Shown: positions 1 through 9,192, numbered from the stretch's first letter. The stretch: DNA of 64,000 bases from Nonomuraea endophytica (GCF_014203235.1 NZ_JACHIN010000014.1:62001-126000); one strand, 5' to 3'. A program made the numbers and translations. The notes: generated by a model not told the origin, from the sequence alone.

Positions 1-249
1 CACGCCGGAGGCGACCATCATGGCGTCGCACAGGATCGGCGCCCCCGCCATGAGCGCCGTACGCGCGTCCCCGACCACGTGCGGCGACCAGCCTAGGTCA
101 CCGACCAGGTCGGTCATCCCGCACGAGTGGATCATCCGCACCGCCACACGGGCCACGTCGGCCGGGAGCCCGGACAGGTCCGTCTCGGCGCGGATGGTGG
201 CGAACGAACGCCGGTAGATCTCGGCGCCGTCGCGTATGTAGTCGCTCAC
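1..249 (-). CDS. cobH: Precorrin-8X methylmutase, partial (3' end outside window)
   Basis: CobH moves the C-11 methyl group of precorrin-8x to C-12, giving hydrogenobyrinic acid in the aerobic cobalamin pathway. The 83 visible residues begin VSDYIRDGAEIYRRSF and contain IHSCGMTDLVGDL, where the family's catalytic histidine sits, followed by a stretch matching the middle of the protein (GDARTALMAGAPILCDAMM). The family is about 210 residues, so roughly the first 40% is here and the rest lies left of base 1. The GTG start at 249-247 overlaps the cobG stop in a GTGA four-base overlap, which indicates translational coupling in a cobG-cobH operon. Confidence 0.93.
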   Translation of the reverse strand, partial: MSDYIRDGAEIYRRSFATIRAETDLSGLPADVARVAVRMIHSCGMTDLVGDLGWSPHVVGDARTALMAGAPILCDAMMVASGV

Positions 250-1430
250 TTCTGCCTTTCTTGGTATCCGTCGCCGGTCGCGACCATCTCGGTGACCCGG
301 CCCTTGGGCAGGCCGCAGCGGCGCTCGCAGCCCGCCCAGTGCACGGGCAGTTCCGGGCTGCGTTCACGGGCGGCCACCCACTGGGCGGCGTCGTGCTGGA
401 CGTCGGCCAGGGACTTGGCGCAGCCGGGGCTGCCGGTGCACGCGCTCACCCCCGTCCATGGCGAGTCCGGGTCGGTGACCAGGCCGGATCCGGTCAGGTC
501 GGGCGCTTCGGCGAGGTCGAGGAGCACGACGGTACGCCAGGGCGTTAGCCGTACCGGGACATCGAGGGCGGCGAGCAGGCGCGCCTGAGCCGCGGTGAGC
601 CGCCCGAGCGGGACCACGGCCTCCACCGCCACCCGCCCGTCCGGCAACCCGATCACCCGGGCCCCCCGCACCGGAGACGCGCCCGCGGCAGCACCGGCGC
701 GGTCGGCCCCGAGACCGGCAGCGGTGAGACCGGGAGCCTGGAGACCTGGAGCCTGGAGACCGGGAGCCTGGAGACCGGGAGCGGGAGCGGGGAGACCAGT
801 GGCGGCGAGGTGGGTGGCTATGCGGGTGGGGCCGTTGGGGAGTTCGGCGATGCGCCAGGCGCCGCTGTCTCCGCGCTCGGCCAGGAAGGCCTCTGCCACG
901 GCCACCAGGGTGTCGACTCCGGCGCCGGGCAGCGCGAAGGGCGTGCCTGCCAGCAGGATGCCGTCCTCGACCAGCGTGACGTCGGCGCCCAGCGAGGAGA
1001 CGTCGCCGGTGCCGTCGTCCAGGGCGAACAGGAAGCGGCCCGGCAGCTCGGCCAGGGCGGGGCGGGCGCACAGGGCGCGGTCCAGGGCCTCCACGAGGGG
1101 ATGGGTGGCGAAGCCGGTCAGCCGCCCGCCGAGCGGCGAGGCGACGATGTTGCGGACCCGCTCGTGTGTCGGCGACGGGAGCAGGCCCACGGCGGCCATC
1201 CGGTCGGCGAAGAGCGCAGGAGATTTCAGCGCGCGCACCTGGACGTTGGCGCGCGAGGTCAGCTCGATCCCGCTCGTGGCGAAGGCGGCCAGTTCATGTA
1301 GCTGAGCTGGGGTGATGGCACCGCCGGGCAGGCGGATCCGGGCGAGCGGGCCGTCGGCCGCGGCGTGCGTCTGTAGCGCTCCCGGACAGGCATCTGGGCG
1401 GAGACGTCCGGAAAAGTCGGCTATGGACAC
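246..1430 (-). CDS. cobG: Precorrin-3B synthase (nitrite/sulfite reductase-like)
   Basis: CobG hydroxylates precorrin-3A at C-20 and forms the gamma-lactone of precorrin-3B, the step that prepares aerobic ring contraction. The product is about 394 residues. The C-terminal half has ACTGSPGCAKS and, about 30 residues later, GCERRCG, the Cys-x5-Cys and Cys-x3-Cys pattern that binds the 4Fe-4S cluster in this superfamily. I chose the GTG at 1430, giving MSIADFSGRLRPDACPG, because similarity begins there and anything further upstream would read through the riboswitch on the other strand. No Shine-Dalgarno is visible at that start, so translation may be leaderless. Between the two reductase-like halves, residues about 216-235 are an in-frame tandem repeat (APGLQ units) not typical of CobG. 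The gene overlaps cobH by four bases. Confidence 0.92.
   Translation of the reverse strand: MSIADFSGRLRPDACPGALQTHAAADGPLARIRLPGGAITPAQLHELAAFATSGIELTSRANVQVRALKSPALFADRMAAVGLLPSPTHERVRNIVASPLGGRLTGFATHPLVEALDRALCARPALAELPGRFLFALDDGTGDVSSLGADVTLVEDGILLAGTPFALPGAGVDTLVAVAEAFLAERGDSGAWRIAELPNGPTRIATHLAATGLPAPAPGLQAPGLQAPGLQAPGLTAAGLGADRAGAAAGASPVRGARVIGLPDGRVAVEAVVPLGRLTAAQARLLAALDVPVRLTPWRTVVLLDLAEAPDLTGSGLVTDPDSPWTGVSACTGSPGCAKSLADVQHDAAQWVAARERSPELPVHWAGCERRCGLPKGRVTEMVATGDGYQERQK
726..785 (-). repeat. In-frame 15-bp tandem repeat inside cobG
   Basis: Four consecutive 15-bp units (gagaccgggagcctg with single-base variants) lie head to tail. On the coding strand they encode APGLQ-type repeats, so the reading frame is kept. 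The repeat sits in the linker between the two halves of CobG. Confidence 0.9.
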
Positions 1431-1436
1431 GATGAG

Positions 1437-1612
1437 GATGGTAACGCCAGTAGGCTCACCCTTAGGCGACGGCAATGGGAGGAAGCCGGTGAGAAACCGG
1501 CGCGGTCCCGCCACTGTGACCGGGAAGCGAACCCCACCACAGGCCACTGTCCAGCGATGGACGGGAAGGCCGGGGTGAGCATCGATCCGGGAGCCAGGAG
1601 ACTCCTGCCGTC
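1437..1612 (+). promoter_or_regulatory. Cobalamin riboswitch upstream of cobN
   Basis: The sequence shows the conserved core in order: a G-rich segment ending ggaagccggtgagaaaccgg, then gcggtcccgccactgtgacc, then the B12 box gggagccaggagactcctgcc near 1590-1610. This is the adenosylcobalamin-sensing family, which shuts down translation or transcription when B12 is abundant. Between the B12 box and the cobN ribosome site (gagggagga, 1641-1649) is a small GGGG/CCCC hairpin around 1628-1640 that could form part of the expression platform. The leader begins only a few bases from the divergent cobG start. Confidence 0.94.
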
Positions 1613-1657
1613 GCGACACCTGCGAACGGGGCGAGGACCCCGAGGGAGGACTGCGGC

Positions 1658-4600
1658 GTGCCTGGCGTTCTGCTGCTCTCTACATCCGACACCGACCTGC
1701 TGAGCGCGCGCGCCAGCGGCGCCGACTACCGCCTGGGCAACCCCGCCAGGTTGCTCACCGACGACCTGCCCGCGCTCGTGGACGGCGTCGACCTCGTCGT
1801 GGTCCGGCTGCTCGGCGGCCGCCGCGCGTGGGAGGAAGGCCTCGACGCGTTGCTCGCCGGCCCCCGCCCGGTCGTGGTGCTCGGCGGCGAGCAGGCCCCC
1901 GACGCGGAGCTGATGGAACTGTCCACGGTGAGCGCGGGCGTCGTCGCCGAAGCGCACGCCTACCTCGCGCACGGCGGCCCCGCCAACCTCGCCGAGCTGC
2001 ACGGCTTCCTGTCCGACACGGCCCTCCTGACCGGGTACGGCTTCGCCCCGCCGGCCCCCATGCCCTCCTGGGGCCCGCTGGAGCGCGGCTCCAAGGCCAC
2101 CGAGGGCCCGGTGATCGGCGTCCTGTACTACCGGGCCCACCATGTGGCGGGCAACACCGGGTTCGTGGAGTCCCTGTGCCAGGCGATCGAGGAGTCCGGC
2201 GGCCGGCCGCTGCCGGTGTACTGCTCCTCGCTCAGAACGGCAGAGCCCGCGCTCCTCGACGTCCTGCGCACCGCCGACGCCCTGGTCGTGACCGTCCTGG
2301 CGGCGGGCGGCTCCCGTCCGGCCACCGCGGGCGCGGGCGGCGACGACGAGGCGTGGGACGTCGGCGCGCTGGCCACCCTGGACGTCCCGATCTTGCAGGG
2401 GCTCTGCCTGACCAGCGGCAAGAAGGAGTGGGAGGACAACGACGACGGCCTGTCCCCGCTCGACGCCGCCTCGCAGGTGGCCATCCCCGAGTTCGACGGC
2501 CGGATCATCACGGTGCCGTTCTCGTTCAAGGAGATCGACGAGGACGGTCTGACCGTCTACGCGGCCGACCCGGAGCGGGCCCGCCGGGTGGCCGGGATCG
2601 CGGTACGCCACGGCCTGCTCAGGCACACGCCGCCGGCCGAGCGGCGGCTGGTGGTCATGCTGTCGGCGTACCCGACGAAGCACTCCAGGGTCGGCAACGC
2701 GGTCGGCCTGGACACCCCCGCGAGCACGGTCGGGCTGCTGGCCAGGCTGGCCGAGGCCGGCTACGACCTCGGCGACGGCTTCCCCGGGGTCGCCGAGCAG
2801 GACGGCGACGCGCTCATCCACGCGCTGATCGCCGCCGGCGGCCAGGACCAGGACTGGCTGACCGAGGAGCACCTGGCCGGAAACCCGGTGCGCATCCCCT
2901 CCGCCGACTACGAGCGCTGGTACCGCACGCTGCCCGCTGACCTGCGCGCCGGCATGGAGCGGCACTGGGGCGCGCCGCCCGGCGAGCTGTTCGTGCACGA
3001 GGGCGACATCGTGCTGGCGGCCCTGCGCGCGGGCAACGTGGTCGTCATGGTCCAGCCGCCGCGCGGCTTCGGCGAGAACCCGATCGCCATCTACCACGAC
3101 CCCGACCTGCCGCCCAGCCACCACTACCTGGCCGCCTACCGCTGGCTTTCGGCGGAGTTCGGCGCGCACGCGATGGTGCACGTGGGCAAGCACGGCAACC
3201 TGGAGTGGCTGCCCGGCAAGTCGGCCGGCATGTCGGCGTCCTGCGGCACCGACGCCGCGATCGGCGACCTGCCGCTCATCTACCCGTTCCTGGTCAACGA
3301 CCCGGGCGAGGGCACGCAGGCCAAGCGGCGGGCGCACGCGGTGCTGGTGGACCACATGGTGCCGCCGATGGCCAGGGCCGAGTCCTACGGCGACATCGCC
3401 CGCCTGGAACAACTCCTGGACGAGCACGCCTCCATCGCCGCCATGGACCCGGCCAAGCTGCCGGCGATCAGGGCGCAGATCTGGACGCTGATCCAGGCCG
3501 CCCGGCTCGACCACGACCTGGGCATGGCCGACCGGCCGCACGACACCGAGTTCGACGACTTCATCCTGCACGTGGACGGCTGGCTGTGCGAGGTGAAGGA
3601 CGCGCAGATCCGCGACGGCCTGCACGTGCTCGGCCAGGCGCCCGAGGGGCCCGCCCGGGTGGGGCTGGTGCTGGCGATCCTGCAGGCCAGGCAGATGTGG
3701 GCGGGCAAGGAGGCGCTGCCGGGTCTGCGCCAGGCGCTCGGGCTGACCGAGGACGGCAGCGCGTCGCTGAAGGACGTGGACCGGGTCGAGGCCACCGCCC
3801 GCGCGCTGGTGGAGGCGATGGAGGAGCGCGGCTGGACGGAAGAGGCGGCCGCGGCCGTGGCGCCCACTCCCGAGGTGGAGCGCATTCTCCGTTTCGCCGC
3901 CACCGAGGTGGTGCCCAGGCTGGCGCGTACCACCGACGAGATCGACCATGTCCTGCACGCCCTGAACGGCGGTTACGTCCCTGCGGGCCCGAGCGGTTCG
4001 CCGCTGCGCGGGCTGGTCAACGTGCTGCCGACCGGCCGCAACTTCTACTCGGTCGACCCCAGGGCGGTCCCGAGCAGGCTGGCGTGGGAGACCGGCCAGG
4101 CCATGGCCGACTCGCTCCTGGAGCGCTACCGCACCGACACCGGCGACTGGCCGCGCTCGGTGGGCCTGTCGGTCTGGGGCACCAGCGCGATGCGGACCGC
4201 GGGCGACGACGTGGCCGAGGTCCTGGCGCTGCTGGGCATCCGCCCGGAATGGGATGAGGCCTCCCGCCGCGTGGCGGGCCTCGCGCCGATCCCGCTGGAG
4301 GAGCTCGGCCGCCCCCGCATCGACGTGACCGTCCGCATCAGCGGCTTCTTCCGCGACGCCTTCCCGCACGTCGTGGCGATGCTCGACGACGCGGTACGGC
4401 TCGCCGCCGGCCTGGACGAGGCCGACGAGGACAACTACGTCCGCGCCCACGTCAAGGAGGAGACGCACGGCGACGAGCGCCGGGCCACGATGCGCATCTT
4501 CGGCTCGGCCCCCGGCGCCTACGGGGCGGGCATCCTGCCGCTCATCGACAGCCGCAACTGGCGCGACGACGCCGACCTGGCCGAGGTGTACGCGGTGTGG

Positions 4601-5218
4601 GGCGGCTACGCCTACGGCCGTGACCTGGAGGGCGTGCCGGCGCGCGCCGACATGGAGAGCGCCTACCGCCGGATCGCCGTCGCCGCCAAGAACGTCGACA
4701 CCCGCGAGCACGACATCGCCGACTCCGACGACTACTTCCAGTACCACGGCGGCATGGTCGCCACCGTCCGCGCGCTGACCGGCAAGGCCCCGGCCGCCTA
4801 CGTCGGCGACAGCACCCGCCCGGACGCCGTCCGCACCCGCACGCTGTCGGAGGAGACCTCCCGGATCTTCCGCGCCCGCGTGGTCAACCCGAACTGGCTG
4901 GCCGCGATGCGCAGGCACGGCTACAAGGGCGCGTTCGAGCTGGCCGCGACCGTCGACTACCTGTTCGGCTACGACGCCACCACCGGCGTCATGGCCGACT
5001 GGATGTACGACAAGCTCGCGGCCGCGTACGTGCTGGACCCGGAGAACCAGGCGTTCATGGCCAAGTCCAATCCGTGGGCGCTGCACGGCATCGCCGAACG
5101 CCTGCTGGAGGCGGCCGAGCGGGACATGTGGGAGCACCCGGACCCGGAGATCCTGCGGGGGGTGCAGGAGGTCTACCTCAAGACCGAGGGCGACCTGGAG
5201 GACGACACCAGCCGCTGA
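1658..5218 (+). CDS. cobN: Cobaltochelatase large subunit CobN
   Basis: CobN is the large, corrin-binding subunit of the ATP-dependent chelatase that inserts Co2+ into hydrogenobyrinic acid a,c-diamide in the cytoplasm. At 1186 residues it has the usual length for the CobN/BchH family. A hallmark segment, HVGKHGNLEWLPGKSAG at about residues 507-523, and other family blocks (HGDERRATMRIFGSAPGAYG, near residue 937) are intact. The GTG start at 1658 follows the strong ribosome site gagggagga by eight bases. The gene is alone on the plus strand behind its riboswitch. Its ATPase partner is presumably the AAA+/VWA fusion encoded at 7105-9192. The last 46 bases overlap the 3' end of cobB on the other strand. 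Confidence 0.97.
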   Translation: MPGVLLLSTSDTDLLSARASGADYRLGNPARLLTDDLPALVDGVDLVVVRLLGGRRAWEEGLDALLAGPRPVVVLGGEQAPDAELMELSTVSAGVVAEAHAYLAHGGPANLAELHGFLSDTALLTGYGFAPPAPMPSWGPLERGSKATEGPVIGVLYYRAHHVAGNTGFVESLCQAIEESGGRPLPVYCSSLRTAEPALLDVLRTADALVVTVLAAGGSRPATAGAGGDDEAWDVGALATLDVPILQGLCLTSGKKEWEDNDDGLSPLDAASQVAIPEFDGRIITVPFSFKEIDEDGLTVYAADPERARRVAGIAVRHGLLRHTPPAERRLVVMLSAYPTKHSRVGNAVGLDTPASTVGLLARLAEAGYDLGDGFPGVAEQDGDALIHALIAAGGQDQDWLTEEHLAGNPVRIPSADYERWYRTLPADLRAGMERHWGAPPGELFVHEGDIVLAALRAGNVVVMVQPPRGFGENPIAIYHDPDLPPSHHYLAAYRWLSAEFGAHAMVHVGKHGNLEWLPGKSAGMSASCGTDAAIGDLPLIYPFLVNDPGEGTQAKRRAHAVLVDHMVPPMARAESYGDIARLEQLLDEHASIAAMDPAKLPAIRAQIWTLIQAARLDHDLGMADRPHDTEFDDFILHVDGWLCEVKDAQIRDGLHVLGQAPEGPARVGLVLAILQARQMWAGKEALPGLRQALGLTEDGSASLKDVDRVEATARALVEAMEERGWTEEAAAAVAPTPEVERILRFAATEVVPRLARTTDEIDHVLHALNGGYVPAGPSGSPLRGLVNVLPTGRNFYSVDPRAVPSRLAWETGQAMADSLLERYRTDTGDWPRSVGLSVWGTSAMRTAGDDVAEVLALLGIRPEWDEASRRVAGLAPIPLEELGRPRIDVTVRISGFFRDAFPHVVAMLDDAVRLAAGLDEADEDNYVRAHVKEETHGDERRATMRIFGSAPGAYGAGILPLIDSRNWRDDADLAEVYAVWGGYAYGRDLEGVPARADMESAYRRIAVAAKNVDTREHDIADSDDYFQYHGGMVATVRALTGKAPAAYVGDSTRPDAVRTRTLSEETSRIFRARVVNPNWLAAMRRHGYKGAFELAATVDYLFGYDATTGVMADWMYDKLAAAYVLDPENQAFMAKSNPWALHGIAERLLEAAERDMWEHPDPEILRGVQEVYLKTEGDLEDDTSR

Positions 5219-6504
5219 GCCAGCACCGGGCTGCCCGCCCAGTGCAGGTGCAGGTAGGAGGCGGTGAGCAGGGCGTCGCCGTAGCCGTCGGCGCCGCCCT
5301 CCCACCGGTACAGCGCCCAGCCGCCCAGGTCGGCGGCGGTCCGGTGGAACTCGTGGGCCCTGAACCGCTCGCCCGGCCGGGTGAGCAGCGACCGGCTGAC
5401 CGCCGTGGCCTCCCGGTAGCCCAGCGTCAGCTTGCCCGTCATCCGGGCCTTGCCGGGGACCCGGCCGCACATGCGCCGGCCGTCGAGCTCCTCGCACAGG
5501 TACAGCAGCCCGGCGCATTCGGCGGCGATCGGCCCGTCGAAGGCGGCGACCTGGGCGCGCAGCGGCTCGTTGGCGGCCAGCTCGGCGGCGTAGACCTCGG
5601 GGAAGCCGCCGCCGATGATCACCGCGCCGGTGCCGTGTGGGAGCCGCTCGTCGTGCAGGGGGTCGAAGACGGCGATCTCGGCTCCGGCCGCGCGCAGCAG
5701 CTCGACGTGCTCGGTGTAGCCGAACGTGAACGCCGCGCCGCCCGCGACCGCCACGACCGGACCTCCGGGTCCGGGGTTCACCTCGGCCGCCGGGTTCCAG
5801 GGGGTGCTTGGGAGGGCGGGGGCGGTGGCGGCGAGCCGTACCAGAGCGTCGAGGTCGCAGGAGCGGGACACCAGCTCGCCCAGGCGCGCCACCGCGGAGA
5901 CCGCTTCCGCCTCGCGTTCGGCGGCCGGGATCAGGCCCAGGTGGCGGGAGGGGGTGGCCACGGCGTCGTCGCGGCGGATGGCGCCCAGGACCGGGACGCC
6001 GGCCGCGTCCAGGGCGGCGCGGCACAGCTCCTCGTGCCGGTCGGAGCCGACGCGGTTGAGCACCACGCCGCCGACGCGCACACGCGGGTCGAAGGTGGCG
6101 AAACCGTGCACCACCGCGGCCACGGAACGGCTCTGCCTGGCCGCGTCCACGACCAGCACGACCGGCGCGTCCAGCAGCCTGGCGACGTGCGCGGTGGAGG
6201 CGAAGTCCGTCTCGCCCTTGCCGTCGAACAGCCCCATCACGCCCTCGACCACCGCCACGTCGCACCCCGCGGCGCCGTGCAGGAACAGCGGCGCCACCCG
6301 CTCCTCCCCGGCGAGCCACGGGTCGAGGTTGCGCCCCGGGCGGCCGGTGGCCAGCGCGTGGTAGCCGGGGTCGATGTAGTCGGGGCCGACCTTGTGCGGC
6401 GACACCCGGAGCCCGCGCGCCCGCAGCGCCGCCATGAGCCCCGTGGCCACCGTCGTCTTCCCGCTGCCCGACGACGGCGCCGCGACGACCAGCCGCGGGA
6501 TCAC
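5173..6504 (-). CDS. cobB: Hydrogenobyrinic acid a,c-diamide synthase (CobB/CbiA)
   Basis: This glutamine-dependent enzyme amidates the a and c carboxylates of (hydrogeno)byrinic acid, making the substrate of the cobaltochelatase. The 443-residue product has an N-terminal dethiobiotin-synthetase-like P-loop (APSSGSGKTTVATG, residues about 7-20) and a C-terminal class I glutaminase domain with the nucleophile in AAECAGLLYLCEEL (about residue 330) and the histidine in AHEFHRTAADLGG (about 383). I chose the second of two adjacent GTG codons, at 6504, because it makes a GTGA overlap with the cobO stop; 6507 is equally possible. The 3' end runs convergently into cobN with a 46-base overlap. Confidence 0.96.
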   Translation of the reverse strand: MIPRLVVAAPSSGSGKTTVATGLMAALRARGLRVSPHKVGPDYIDPGYHALATGRPGRNLDPWLAGEERVAPLFLHGAAGCDVAVVEGVMGLFDGKGETDFASTAHVARLLDAPVVLVVDAARQSRSVAAVVHGFATFDPRVRVGGVVLNRVGSDRHEELCRAALDAAGVPVLGAIRRDDAVATPSRHLGLIPAAEREAEAVSAVARLGELVSRSCDLDALVRLAATAPALPSTPWNPAAEVNPGPGGPVVAVAGGAAFTFGYTEHVELLRAAGAEIAVFDPLHDERLPHGTGAVIIGGGFPEVYAAELAANEPLRAQVAAFDGPIAAECAGLLYLCEELDGRRMCGRVPGKARMTGKLTLGYREATAVSRSLLTRPGERFRAHEFHRTAADLGGWALYRWEGGADGYGDALLTASYLHLHWAGSPVLAQRLVSSSRSPSVLR

Positions 6505-7103
6505 CACTCGATGCCTTTCTGCCCCTTCTGCCCGGCGTCCATGGGATGGCGCACCTTGCCCATCTCCGTGACCAGGTCCGACACCTCCAGCAGCCGCTCG
6601 GGCGCGTCCCTGCCGGTGATCACCACGTGCTGGTTGCCCGGCCGCCCCGCCAGCGTGGCGAGCACGTCGTCCAGGTCCAGCCAGCCCCACTTCAGCGGGT
6701 ACGTGAACTCGTCCAGCACGTAGAAACGGTAGGTCTCGGCGGCCAGGTCGCGTTTGATCTGCTCCCAGCCCTCGCGGGCGTCGGCCGCGTGGTCCTCCTC
6801 GGTGCCGGGACGCTGGATCCACGACCAGCCCTCGCCCATCTTGTGCCAGGTCACCGAGCCGCCCTCGCCCGACTCGCCCAGCACCACCAGCGCCCGCTCC
6901 TCGCCGATGCGCCACTTCGCCGACTTCACGAACTGGAACACCCCGATCGGCCAGCCCTGGTTCCACGCCCGCAGCGCCATCCCGAACGCCGCCGTGGACT
7001 TGCCCTTCCCCGGACCCGTGTGCACCATCAGCAACGGCCGGGTACGCCGCTGGCGCGTGGTCAGCCCGTCATCCGGCACGACGTCCGGCTTGCCCTGCGG
7101 CAT
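6501..7103 (-). CDS. cobO: Cob(I)yrinic acid a,c-diamide adenosyltransferase
   Basis: CobO (BtuR family) transfers the 5'-deoxyadenosyl group of ATP to the cob(I)alt corrinoid, making the upper ligand of adenosylcobalamin. The 200-residue product has the family P-loop HTGPGKGKSTAAFG (residues about 28-41), the downstream block KMGEGWSWIQRPGTEED, and the Walker B-like YRFYVLDEFTYPLKWGW. Length is normal. The ATG at 7103 is one base after the stop of the upstream AAA+/VWA gene, and the stop overlaps the cobB start, so the three genes are tightly packed in one operon. Confidence 0.97.
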   Translation of the reverse strand: MPQGKPDVVPDDGLTTRQRRTRPLLMVHTGPGKGKSTAAFGMALRAWNQGWPIGVFQFVKSAKWRIGEERALVVLGESGEGGSVTWHKMGEGWSWIQRPGTEEDHAADAREGWEQIKRDLAAETYRFYVLDEFTYPLKWGWLDLDDVLATLAGRPGNQHVVITGRDAPERLLEVSDLVTEMGKVRHPMDAGQKGQKGIEW

Positions 7104-7104
7104 C

Positions 7105-9192
7105 TCAGCTCGCCTTCCTGTGCTCGCGGACCACCGTTCCCAGGTCGTCCAGCGTGACCACCTCGGCGGCCAGCCGGGCCGCCAGCCGTACGGCGAGGCC
7201 CAGCCGGACCGGACCGCTCTCGCAGTCGACGACCACGCACGCCACGCCCCTGAGCAGCCCGGCCGCCGCGTCCACGTCCCCGCCCGCGGTCGCCCGCCCG
7301 TCGGTCACCACCACGACCAGCGGACGCCGGTCCGGATCGCGCATCCGCTCCACCCGCAACACCTCGGCCGCCCTGGCCAGCCCCTCGGCCAGCGGCGTAC
7401 GCCCACCGGTCGGCAACGACCGCAACCGCGCCGCCCCCGCCTCCACCGACGACGTCGGCGGCAACGCCACCTCCGCGCCCTTCCCCCTGAACGTCACCAG
7501 CCCCACCTTGTCCCTGCGCTGATAGGCGTCGAGCAGCAGGCTCAGCACCGCCGTCTTCACCGCGGTCATCCGCCTGCGCGCGGCCATCGAACCGCTGGCG
7601 TCCACCACGAACAGCACGAGGTTGCTCTCCCGGCCCTCCCGCACGACCTCGCGCAGATCGCCGCCGCGCAGCAGCAGCCCAGGGCCGGTCCTCCCCCGCT
7701 CCTTCTGGTACGGCGCCGCCGCCAGCAAGGTCGCCGGCAGGTGCAGATCCTTCACCTTGCCGTGCGGCACCCGCGCCCCGGTCGCCCTGCCACGCGGCGT
7801 ACGCGCCCGCGACCTCCGCCCCGAAGCACCCGCCCCGAGCCCCGGCACCTTCAACACCGGCACCCGATAAGGCGCCCCCACCCCGGCCACCGCCGTGACA
7901 CCGCCCGAGGAGTCGTCTCCGCCTTCCCCCTGGTCGCCCACCTCTCTTCGGTCCGGCTGAGAGTCCCCCTGGTCAGGCTGGGAGTTGTGCCCGGTCTCCC
8001 CCCGGCCCGGCGCCTCTCCTTGGTCAAGCTGGGAGTTGTGCCCGGGGTCCGGGGTGGGTCCCGCTTCCTCCTGGCCCGCGGTCTCCCCCTGGCCCGGGGC
8101 CTCGCCCTGGTCGGGCTGGGGGCCGGGGCCGTCCGGTGGGGTGTCAGGGGGGCCGCCGCCGTCGGGGTCGTCGTCGCCCCGGTGCCGGTCCAGGAGTTCT
8201 TCCAGCATGTCCTCGTCCAGCCCCGGCGCGTCGAACGGGTCCCGGCGCCGCCGGTGCGGCAGGGACAGCCGGGCAGCCACCCGCACGTCCTCCTCCGTGA
8301 CCCGGTCCCGCCCCTGCCAGGCCGCGTGCGCCATGGCCGCGTTCGCCGTGACCAGGTCGGCGCGCAGCCCGTCCACCTCGAACCCCGCGCACACCGCCGC
8401 GATCTGCAGCAGCCTCGCGTCGGGCAGCACGACCCCGCCGGCCAGCAGCGCCCTGGCCCGCAGGATCCGCTCACCGAGCGCGGACTCCTGGACGGTCCAG
8501 CGCGCCACGAACTCCTCGGGTGAAGCGTCGTAGGCCATGCGCCGCCGTACCACCTCGGCCCGCTCGTCCGGGGCCCGCGACGCCTTCACCTCGACGGTCA
8601 GTCCGAACCGGTCGAGGAGCTGGGGGCGCAGTTCGCCTTCCTCGGGGTTCATGGTGCCGACCAGGAGGAAGCGGGCGGCGTGCCGTACCGACACACCTTC
8701 GCGCTCGACGTAGCAGGTGCCGAGCGCGGCGGCGTCGAGCAGGAGGTCCACGAGGTGGTCGTGCAGGAGGTTGACCTCGTCCACGTAGAGCACGCCGCGG
8801 TGGGCGCTCGCCAGCAGCCCCGGCTCGAAGGCCTTCACGCCTTCGGTCAGCGCGCGTTCGACGTCGAGGGAGCCGACGAGCCGGTCCTCGGAGGCGCCGA
8901 CCGGGAGTTCGACCAGGGAGGCGGGCCGGCGGTGGCGGTGTTCGCCGGGGTCGTGCTGCCCGTCGGGGCAGTCCGGGTCCGGCGCGGCCGGGTCGCAGGC
9001 GAACCGGCAGCCGGCCACCACGTCCACCGACGGCAGCTGGGCGGCCAGCGCGCGGACGATCGTCGACTTCGCGGTGCCCTTCTCCCCGCGGACGAGCACG
9101 CCGCCCACCCGGGGCGAGACGGCGTTGAGCACCAGCGCCAGCTTCAGGTCGTCGAGCCCGACGACCGCGCTGAACGGGTAGGTGGCGATCAA
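7105..9192 (-). CDS. ChlI-ChlD-type AAA+/VWA fusion, probable cobaltochelatase ATPase subunit
   Basis: The 695-residue protein joins a ChlI-like AAA+ ATPase to a ChlD-like von Willebrand A domain, the functional counterpart of CobS plus CobT in actinobacteria, and is expected to drive CobN. The AAA+ part shows Walker A (GEKGTAKST, about residues 38-46), Walker B (VLYVDEVNLLHD) and the sensor block GTMNPEEGELRPQLLDRF. The VWA part has the metal-binding DASGSM motif near residue 530. Residues about 340-437 form an acidic, Gln/Pro/Gly-rich linker with imperfect repeats (DQGEAPG, GHNSQPDQG). The start is TTG at 9192, in a TTGA overlap with the upstream phosphatase; no ATG or GTG fits the N-terminus IATYPFSAVVG. 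Confidence 0.93.
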   Translation of the reverse strand: MIATYPFSAVVGLDDLKLALVLNAVSPRVGGVLVRGEKGTAKSTIVRALAAQLPSVDVVAGCRFACDPAAPDPDCPDGQHDPGEHRHRRPASLVELPVGASEDRLVGSLDVERALTEGVKAFEPGLLASAHRGVLYVDEVNLLHDHLVDLLLDAAALGTCYVEREGVSVRHAARFLLVGTMNPEEGELRPQLLDRFGLTVEVKASRAPDERAEVVRRRMAYDASPEEFVARWTVQESALGERILRARALLAGGVVLPDARLLQIAAVCAGFEVDGLRADLVTANAAMAHAAWQGRDRVTEEDVRVAARLSLPHRRRRDPFDAPGLDEDMLEELLDRHRGDDDPDGGGPPDTPPDGPGPQPDQGEAPGQGETAGQEEAGPTPDPGHNSQLDQGEAPGRGETGHNSQPDQGDSQPDRREVGDQGEGGDDSSGGVTAVAGVGAPYRVPVLKVPGLGAGASGRRSRARTPRGRATGARVPHGKVKDLHLPATLLAAAPYQKERGRTGPGLLLRGGDLREVVREGRESNLVLFVVDASGSMAARRRMTAVKTAVLSLLLDAYQRRDKVGLVTFRGKGAEVALPPTSSVEAGAARLRSLPTGGRTPLAEGLARAAEVLRVERMRDPDRRPLVVVVTDGRATAGGDVDAAAGLLRGVACVVVDCESGPVRLGLAVRLAARLAAEVVTLDDLGTVVREHRKAS

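Noticed and set aside
1431..1619. N-terminal extension of cobG starting at 1619
   Set aside because: The extra 63 residues are the antisense translation of the cobalamin riboswitch; family similarity begins at the GTG at 1430.
1421..6319. A 1630-codon frame on the minus strand opposite cobN
   Set aside because: Low-complexity translation without any family motif, opposite a complete cobN; typical mirror frame in high-GC DNA.
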